Positions 58,767-64,000 of a stretch of 64,000 bases of DNA are shown here, piece by piece. Each line of letters opens with the position of its first letter. The first letter of the stretch is position 1. Where the stretch lies: positions 372,001-436,000 of the forward strand of contig NZ_SNZA01000002.1 in the NCBI RefSeq assembly GCF_004363305.1, given 5' to 3'. The DNA comes from Marinomonas communis. Lineage in GTDB: Bacteria; Pseudomonadota; Gammaproteobacteria; Pseudomonadales; Marinomonadaceae. The notes beneath the pieces were generated by a model. That model saw only the letters and a list, made by a program, of their open reading frames with translations. It did no database searches and had not been told where the DNA came from. Made by a program: the position numbers and the translations under genes.

Positions 58767-58794
58767 CAGTCTCCCAGAGCGAACTGAGAGACTG
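58767..58794. other. Stem-loop between aspC and the PA3496-like gene
   Basis: CAGTCTC pairs with GAGACTG (58767-58773 and 58788-58794), with an inner CAG/CTG across one mismatch. There is no T-run on either strand. The rest of the 263-base gap (58554-58816) is AT-rich near aspC, where its promoter should lie, and shows nothing else. Confidence 0.55.
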
Positions 58795-58816
58795 TTATGG
58801 CTGCGGCGGAGCGGTT

Positions 58817-59014
58817 CTAATCGTCCCAGCCGTCTGAAATCGCATGATTGAGACGTTTTTCTTCCAGATAAGCTTCGATGGCTCGACGTGCTTTTAACAT
58901 CCTTGCACTGTCTTCTTTCTGGTTACGTTCGTTCTCTTCTTTCTTTAAGCTGATAGAAGCGTATAACAAATCAGTTTTAACTTCGGAAACAGTTTCCGCT
59001 GGCGTACTCATCAT
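58817..59014 (-). CDS. PA3496-like small acidic/helical protein
   Basis: About 65 residues with no membrane segment. The conserved part is ARMLKARRAIEAYLEEKRLNHAISDGWDD: an amphipathic Arg/Glu-rich helix ending in an acidic tail, the pattern of the PA3496 family of putative envelope-integrity proteins. The frame extends to 59053, but twin ATGs at 59014/59011 follow GAGGAAAAA, a good ribosome site. It is divergent from uvrD. Its function is not established. Confidence 0.78.
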   Translation of the reverse strand: MMSTPAETVSEVKTDLLYASISLKKEENERNQKEDSARMLKARRAIEAYLEEKRLNHAISDGWDD

Positions 59015-59179
59015 TTTTTCCTCACAGGTCCATTTCGGATGACAGAAATGCACACATCACTGTCATCGACAGGTGAAAAAAGTCAAAATAGACAGACATC
59101 AAGACTTCAGTGATATAAAAAACGCAAAGCTGGTCAAAAATCAACCTATTTTTCATGAAATTTTTATTGGCGGATACGA

Positions 59180-61390
59180 ATGGATGTTTCTTTTATCCTC
59201 GATGCTTTGAACGATAAGCAGCGGGAAGCGGTGGCAGCACCTCTACAAAACAGCCTAGTGTTAGCAGGCGCTGGGTCCGGTAAAACACGAGTATTAGTGC
59301 ATCGCATTGCTTGGTTGATGCACGCCTACGAAATTTCTCCTTACAGCTTGATGGCCGTTACGTTTACCAATAAAGCGGCGCGCGAAATGCAAGCTCGTAT
59401 CGAACAGCTGGTTGGCGTGCCACCTCAAGGGATGTGGGTTGGCACCTTCCACGGTATTGCTCATCGTTTGCTACGGGCTCATTGGCGCGATGCAGGTTTG
59501 AAAGAAAGCTTTCAAATCATGGACAGTGATGATCAGCTGCGTTTGGTGAAGCGCATTATGCGTGAGTTGAGCATTGATGAAACACGCTGGCCACCCAAGC
59601 AAGTGTGCTGGTTTATCAACGCGCAAAAAGACGAAGGCCGCCGTGCGGCGCATGTGCCGGATAGTCATGATCCATTCTCCCGCGGTATGCGTGAAATGTA
59701 TTACCACTACGAAGAAGCCTGTGAGAAAAACGGCTTACTCGACTTTGGTGAATTACTGCTGCGCGCCCATGAATTAATGCTCACCAACCCAGCGTTACTG
59801 AAGCATTACCAACAGCGCTTTGTGCATGTGTTAGTGGACGAGTTTCAAGACACCAACACCATCCAATACGCTTGGCTACGTCTGATGGTGGGAGAGGAAG
59901 GCTCTATTACCGCGGTCGGGGACGATGACCAGTCGATCTATGGTTGGCGTGGTGCGAAGATTGAAAACATTCAAAATTTATCCAAGCACTTCAAAGATTT
60001 ACACACGATTCGCCTAGAGCAAAACTACCGCTCAACGGGTCATATCCTAAAAGCCGCCAACGGTTTGATCAGCAACAACGACGATCGCTTGGGTAAAGAG
60101 CTATGGACTGATAGTGGTGAAGGTGAGCCGATTTCGGTCTACGCGGGCTTTAACGAGCAAGACGAAGCGCGTTTTATTATCGAGATCATCAAAAAATGGC
60201 GTGATGATGGTAACGCATTGAAAGATATGGCGATTCTGTATCGTTCCAATGCTCAATCACGGGTCATAGAGGAATGTCTTGTTAGGGAACAAATTGCTTA
60301 TCGTATCTACGGTGGGCACAGATTCTATGACCGTTTGGAAATCAAAAATGCTTTGGCCTACGCCCGCTTAGCGATTGATCCAAACGATGACGGCGCAATG
60401 GAGCGTGTGATCAACGTACCTACGCGCGGCATTGGCGAGCGTAGTATCGGCACTATCCGTGAGATCGCTCGTGATCAAGGCTGTTCGATGTGGCAAGCTG
60501 CCGATCAAATCGTGACGCATAGCCTGATGCCTGCCCGCGCGGCCAATGCCATCAAAGGCTTTATGCAGTTGATTCAAGGCATGGCGACCACGTTGCAGAA
60601 CCCTGACCTTGGTCTAGGCGATATTTTCGACCAGATCATCGCTGAGGCGGGTTTGATTCCTTATCACGAAAAGGAAAAAGGCGAGAAGGGCGAAGCCCGC
60701 GTAGAAAACTTAAAAGAGCTGGTCAACGCTGCCAGCGGCTTTAACTGGCTGGAAACCGATGAAGAATTCAGTTCCCCTATGATGGCGTTCTTAGATCAAG
60801 CGGTGCTGGATGCGGGCGAAGCTCAAGCAGATGAATACCAAGACTCGGTACAGCTGATGACCTTGCACTCAGCGAAAGGTCTGGAATTTCCATTGGTATT
60901 TATGGCTGGTGTCGAGGAAAACCTCTTCCCAAGTCGTATGTCGTTTGAAGAGCCGGGGCGTCTCGAAGAAGAGCGTCGTCTTTGCTATGTAGGCATCACC
61001 CGCGCCATGCAAAAGCTCTACATTACCTACGCGGAGTCACGTCGTTTGCACGGCTCAGAGTCATTCAACAGCCCATCGCGCTTTATTCGTGAAATCCCTG
61101 AAGAATGTTTGGAAGAAGTCCGCTTACGCTCACAAGTGGCGCGTCCTGTGTCCATGCAACGTCCGGATTACTCCGCTTCGATTCAGCGTCAGAACCAAAA
61201 CATCATGCAAGGTCACACAGTGCCAGAGACTAACGTATCCATGGGGGATCGAGTGAAGCATCCGATCTTTGGTGAAGGCTTAGTGGTGAACTACGAAGGC
61301 CAAGGCCCTCAAGCTCGCGTACAGGTCAACTTCGACGACGCAGGCTCTAAGTGGTTAGTGTTGTCCTTCGCTAAACTGGAAGTTTTGTAG
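59180..61390 (+). CDS. uvrD: DNA helicase II UvrD
   Basis: A 736-residue superfamily 1A 3'-5' helicase for nucleotide-excision and mismatch repair. Q-motif LNDKQREAVAAP, Walker A AGAGSGKTR (about residues 29-37), MAVTFTNKAAREM, VLVDEFQDTNTIQY (Walker B), GDDDQSIYGWRGA, LEQNYRST, VQLMTLHSAKGLEFP and CYVGITRAMQKLYITYAESR follow. The C-terminal Tudor-like region is HPIFGEGLVVNYEGQGPQARVQVNFDD, as in UvrD. The start MDVSFILDALNDKQREAVAAP is nearly that of E. coli. No SOS box is clear upstream. Confidence 0.97.
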   Translation: MDVSFILDALNDKQREAVAAPLQNSLVLAGAGSGKTRVLVHRIAWLMHAYEISPYSLMAVTFTNKAAREMQARIEQLVGVPPQGMWVGTFHGIAHRLLRAHWRDAGLKESFQIMDSDDQLRLVKRIMRELSIDETRWPPKQVCWFINAQKDEGRRAAHVPDSHDPFSRGMREMYYHYEEACEKNGLLDFGELLLRAHELMLTNPALLKHYQQRFVHVLVDEFQDTNTIQYAWLRLMVGEEGSITAVGDDDQSIYGWRGAKIENIQNLSKHFKDLHTIRLEQNYRSTGHILKAANGLISNNDDRLGKELWTDSGEGEPISVYAGFNEQDEARFIIEIIKKWRDDGNALKDMAILYRSNAQSRVIEECLVREQIAYRIYGGHRFYDRLEIKNALAYARLAIDPNDDGAMERVINVPTRGIGERSIGTIREIARDQGCSMWQAADQIVTHSLMPARAANAIKGFMQLIQGMATTLQNPDLGLGDIFDQIIAEAGLIPYHEKEKGEKGEARVENLKELVNAASGFNWLETDEEFSSPMMAFLDQAVLDAGEAQADEYQDSVQLMTLHSAKGLEFPLVFMAGVEENLFPSRMSFEEPGRLEEERRLCYVGITRAMQKLYITYAESRRLHGSESFNSPSRFIREIPEECLEEVRLRSQVARPVSMQRPDYSASIQRQNQNIMQGHTVPETNVSMGDRVKHPIFGEGLVVNYEGQGPQARVQVNFDDAGSKWLVLSFAKLEVL

Positions 61391-61407
61391 CGTCGGGTTC
61401 GCTAGTG

Positions 61408-61432
61408 GGTCATTCACAGTCAGTGGATGACC
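61408..61432. other. Stem-loop after uvrD
   Basis: GGTCATTCAC pairs with GTGGATGACC (one T-G pair) around AGTCA, 18 bases after the uvrD stop and directly before the long inverted repeat. It lacks a T-run. Confidence 0.6.
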
Positions 61433-61433
61433 T

Positions 61434-61518
61434 CTTCCCGTTACCTGATTTGCTTGAGCAACGTCTTTGCTTCGTTCCTCAGCTTCGACACGTCAGTGCA
61501 AATCAGGCAAACGGGAAG
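61434..61518. repeat. 85-bp imperfect inverted repeat after uvrD
   Basis: The arms are 61434-61453 (CTTCCCGTTACCTGATTTGC) and 61498-61518. They are complementary over about 20 bases with one extra base and one mismatch, and they flank 44 bases with an inner GAG-C-AACG/CGTT-C-CTC hairpin. It lies in the 194-base gap between converging uvrD and the DUF808 gene. It could be a small non-autonomous mobile element, a structured RNA or a two-way terminator lacking T-runs. Confidence 0.7.
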
Positions 61519-61584
61519 TGCTTAATCAGTTTCAAAGCATTAAAAGAAACTTCTTTCTTGGTAAAGCGGCGGACCATCTGAGGT

Positions 61585-62484
61585 CTAGCGGCTCCGAGAA
61601 ACCAATTGCCCCACGACATATTCCCAAGCCAGATACACCAAGGCGCCAGCCAATAAGCCAATACCAAAGTTAACCAGCATAGGCACGAGTCCAGAAACAA
61701 TGGCTTCTAGGGCGGGTGGTAGAGAGTCTAATGGCGCTTCGATATGGGGCAAAGCATGGGCGATGATGCCGCCGCCGACGAGGAACATGGCGATGGTGCC
61801 AACAATAGATAGAGTTTTCATAAGCTTAGGTGCGAAGGTGACCAGCCCCATACCCAGTGTGTTGAGTAAGCCGTCTTGGTGCTTTTTTGATAAGTGCAGC
61901 CCAAGGTCGTCTATTTTGACGATACCTGCGACCAGGGCGTAGACGCCAACGGTCATGGCGATGGCAATTAAGGATACCACCAGCACTTGGCTGATAAAGT
62001 CAGCGTTTTGAACGGTGCCAAGGGCAATGACGACGATTTCAGCGGAAAGAATAAAGTCCGTACGAATGGCGCCTTTGATCTTATCCTTCTCATAGGCCAC
62101 CAAATCTGTACCCTCTGGTAGATTTAGCTGATCACTGTGCTCTCTTTTATGGGTCAGGCTGTGTAGGATTTTCTCAAAACCCTCAAAGCAAAGATACAAA
62201 CCACCAATCATGAGCAGAGGAGTAATCAGCCAAGGTGCAAAAGCGGAGATCAGCAATGCCAATGGCACCAAGATCAGCTTATTGATAAAGGAGCCTTTTG
62301 CCACTGCCCAGACCACGGGCAATTCACGATCAGCACTGACGCCTGTGACTTGTTGGGCATTCAACGCCAAGTCATCGCCGAGTACAGCACCGGTTTTTTT
62401 GGCTGCCACTTTTGACATCAAGGCGATGTCGTCTAATAACGTTGCGATGTCATCAATTAACGCGAGTAAGTTAGTCCCTGCCAT
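61585..62484 (-). CDS. DUF808 inner-membrane protein (YedI-like)
   Basis: A 299-residue protein starting MAGTNLLALIDDIATLLDDIALMSKVAAKKTGAVLGDDLALNA, the highly conserved YedI/DUF808 N-terminus, then about seven or eight membrane segments. GGLYLCFEGFEKILHSL and DFILSAEIVVIALGTVQ are characteristic. Family function is not established. It converges on uvrD across the 85-bp inverted repeat. Confidence 0.92.
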   Translation of the reverse strand: MAGTNLLALIDDIATLLDDIALMSKVAAKKTGAVLGDDLALNAQQVTGVSADRELPVVWAVAKGSFINKLILVPLALLISAFAPWLITPLLMIGGLYLCFEGFEKILHSLTHKREHSDQLNLPEGTDLVAYEKDKIKGAIRTDFILSAEIVVIALGTVQNADFISQVLVVSLIAIAMTVGVYALVAGIVKIDDLGLHLSKKHQDGLLNTLGMGLVTFAPKLMKTLSIVGTIAMFLVGGGIIAHALPHIEAPLDSLPPALEAIVSGLVPMLVNFGIGLLAGALVYLAWEYVVGQLVSRSR

Positions 62485-62651
62485 GGTGAACTCCTGTTTC
62501 AGGTCTAGTTAGCCATCATAGTGCGGGGGAGATTGATAAATTGAAAGACTCTCGTGCGCAAGCTTGAAGATCCTTTCACACTTCACCCGTCTCTACAGGA
62601 TCGGCAAACCTGCTAGTATGTAGCAAATAGAATAAAACATAAGGAAACGTT

Positions 62652-63704
62652 ATGACCATCCGAGTGGGTATTATTGGTTTTGGACTATCGGGCCGTGTAT
62701 TTCATGCGCCGTTTGTGATGAATCAGGCAGACATGACTTTGTCGTATATTTGCTCTTCGAAACCTGATGAGGTTCATAAATACTGGCCTGATGTGTCGGT
62801 GGTGAATGACGCGGATGCTTTAATAGCTGGCGATGAGATCGACCTTGTGGTGATCACCACGCCAAATGCTTTGCATTTTCCTCAAGCGAAGTTGGCGCTG
62901 GAAACCGGCAAGCATGTTTTGTTGGAAAAGCCGTCGGTGACGGAAATTGAGCAGATCGAAGAGCTGTGCCGTATCGCCCACGATAAAGGTTTAATCTTCA
63001 CGGTGTATCAAAATCGCCGCTTTGATGGGGACTTCCTACGTCTTAAGGAACTGCTTGAGACACGGGAATTAGGTAATCTGAAGCAATTAGAAAGCCGCTT
63101 CGACCGATTCCGTCCTGTAGTACAGCAGCGTTGGCGCGAGCAGCCGGGAGTGGGCACGGGTATATTTTGGGATCTTGGTCCGCATGTTGTGGACCAAGCG
63201 CTGGCGCTTTTGGGTACACCTGATTGGTTAAAAGCCAGTATAGATACACTACGAGACGAAAGTTCGGCGCCGGATAGTTTTGAAATTGAGCTGGGTTACG
63301 GCAAAACGCGCGTACGCCTTGGTGCGAGTTTATTCGAAGCAGGTGAGATGCGCCGCTACAATGCGCGATTTGATGCAGGATCGTGGCATTGCTATGGCTT
63401 AGATGCTCAAGAAGATGCATTGCGTGCTGGTGAGTTACCTGGTGATGAAGACTTTGCTAGCCCTGAGCAAACAGCGGTGCGCTACAACGCGCCTAGCCAA
63501 GATGACATCAGTGCTTCGCAGGAGGCACTAAAATCTGGGCGTTACGTAGACTTCTATCAGCAGCTGACGGATGCTATTCAAGGTCGCGGTGAAGCTCCCG
63601 TATCATCTCGCCACGCCTGTGAGTTGGTGTATGCCATGCAATTGGCGGAGCAGTCAGCTCAGTCTGGCGAGCGTAAAGCATGGGACTACCACAGTGCTTT
63701 CTAA
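62652..63704 (+). CDS. Gfo/Idh/MocA-family oxidoreductase
   Basis: A 350-residue NAD(P)-dependent dehydrogenase. The N-terminal Rossmann fold has RVGIIGFGLSGRVFHAPFV (residues 4-22), and the signature EKP loop is HVLLEKPSVTEIEQIE (about 92-107). The C-terminal domain has FWDLGPHVVDQALALLG, with the usual catalytic His. It most resembles the YdgJ/YhhX type. The substrate, likely a sugar or polyol derivative, is unknown. AAGGAAAC precedes the ATG. Confidence 0.93.
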   Translation: MTIRVGIIGFGLSGRVFHAPFVMNQADMTLSYICSSKPDEVHKYWPDVSVVNDADALIAGDEIDLVVITTPNALHFPQAKLALETGKHVLLEKPSVTEIEQIEELCRIAHDKGLIFTVYQNRRFDGDFLRLKELLETRELGNLKQLESRFDRFRPVVQQRWREQPGVGTGIFWDLGPHVVDQALALLGTPDWLKASIDTLRDESSAPDSFEIELGYGKTRVRLGASLFEAGEMRRYNARFDAGSWHCYGLDAQEDALRAGELPGDEDFASPEQTAVRYNAPSQDDISASQEALKSGRYVDFYQQLTDAIQGRGEAPVSSRHACELVYAMQLAEQSAQSGERKAWDYHSAF

Positions 63705-63733
63705 TTAAGCTGTAAACAATCTTTGACAGATCT

Positions 63734-63772
63734 CTCAACGAAATTCTGGTGACGTTTTAGAATTTCGTTGAG
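63734..63772. other. Stem-loop after the oxidoreductase gene
   Basis: Perfect 14-bp arms (CTCAACGAAATTCT and complement at 63734-63747 and 63759-63772) around an 11-base loop, 30 bases after the stop. No T-run follows, so it may be an mRNA-stabilising 3' structure. The rest of the gap to 63975 is otherwise featureless. Confidence 0.75.
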
Positions 63773-63975
63773 TTGATCAAGTTTCCAGCATACCATTTCG
63801 TTCCGCTCTCGTTCGAGGGCATACAAACGCCTACAAAAACAACAACATCGCGAATTATAAACATTTCTAATCATGTCAGGTGATGAGCCTGTGCATGAGT
63901 CAGCTCTGTCTTTGTTTGTCATGCAATGTGTGCTGTGCAAAGAGAGCGCTGTAACTAGCTTTTCTGAGGAATACC

Positions 63976-64000
63976 ATGCAAAAACTTGCGAATTTGAGCA
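63976..64000 (+). CDS. Start of a gene cut by the window edge
   Basis: ATG at 63976, preceded by GAGGA at suitable distance, begins MQKLANLS and runs off the end. Too little is visible to name it. Confidence 0.5.

Noticed and set aside
59056..59073. CTGTCATCGACAG upstream of uvrD as a LexA (SOS) box
   Set aside because: The half-sites CTGT and ACAG are only five bases apart, while the gamma-proteobacterial LexA site needs eight. It is also more than 100 bases from the uvrD start.
61467..61673. Short plus-strand frame through the uvrD-distal inverted repeat
   Set aside because: It runs through the repeat into the antisense of the DUF808 gene, with no ribosome site or recognisable protein pattern.
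63701..63940. 79-codon minus-strand frame after the oxidoreductase gene
   Set aside because: It has no clear ribosome site, an odd cysteine cluster and no recognisable family; half of it is explained by the 14-bp hairpin. It overlaps the stop of the convergent gene.

Overview
The window is a contiguous stretch of a gammaproteobacterial chromosome carrying the replication-origin neighbourhood. The order dnaA-dnaN-recF-gyrB on the minus strand, divergent from rpmH-rnpA-yidC-mnmE, then mnmG-rsmG-parA-parB and the complete atpIBEFHAGDC operon on the plus strand, is the Pseudomonas/Oceanospirillales arrangement. The mid-40s GC impression, the TRAP transporter, the AcuI-type reductase and the protein sequences suggest a marine member of the Oceanospirillales, something like Marinomonas. 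That placement is inference from memory, not a search result.

Left arm (1-21.4 kb): the end of a TRAP transporter (dctQM), a stand-alone FabF-like synthase divergent from a TetR regulator, cysQ, an Hsp15-like S4 protein, dprA divergent from def-fmt-rsmB, the Trk potassium system (trkA, trkH), ybaK, an LpxL-type acyltransferase, gmhB, an MFS permease, the hxlR/qorB quinone-stress pair, and an iron block (AraC-GyrI regulator, TonB siderophore receptor, FhuF-like reductase) with two Fur-box-like sites. Two parS sites lie inside the rsmB coding sequence and a third, degenerate one lies before gmhB, so the ParABS centromere extends about 29 kb from parAB.

Centre (21.4-46.6 kb): gyrB, recF, dnaN and dnaA read left from a DnaA-box-rich intergenic region (27.73-28.26 kb, the likely oriC), while rpmH, rnpA, yidC and mnmE read right. 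yidD, usually between rnpA and yidC, is absent. An acrylyl-CoA-reductase/TetR pair with two matching operators sits between mnmE and mnmG. It is followed by a second AT-rich, DnaA-box-rich gap just upstream of mnmG, the place where enterobacteria keep oriC. The ATP synthase operon starts from a near-consensus sigma-70 promoter and ends at a strong terminator. Immediately after the terminator lies a second, divergent atpC paralogue with its own ribosome site.

Right arm (46.6-64 kb): a PrpE-type acyl-CoA synthetase, an isolated AT-rich gene for a SIR2-like protein abutting a TrmB-type regulator, an 88-bp structured palindromic element, tcdA, an AraC/LysE pair, csdA-csdE, a MocR-like regulator with an unusual acidic tail of about 150 residues, a DsbA-like thiol protein, aspC, a PA3496-like small protein, uvrD, a second long inverted repeat, a DUF808 (YedI) membrane protein and a Gfo/Idh/MocA oxidoreductase. 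No rRNA, tRNA, CRISPR array, prophage or intact insertion sequence was seen.

Most of the window is housekeeping. The best candidates for unusual biology are the lone SIR2-like gene, the duplicated ATP synthase epsilon subunit, the MocR protein with an acidic tail, the twin DnaA-box clusters and the two large palindromic elements.
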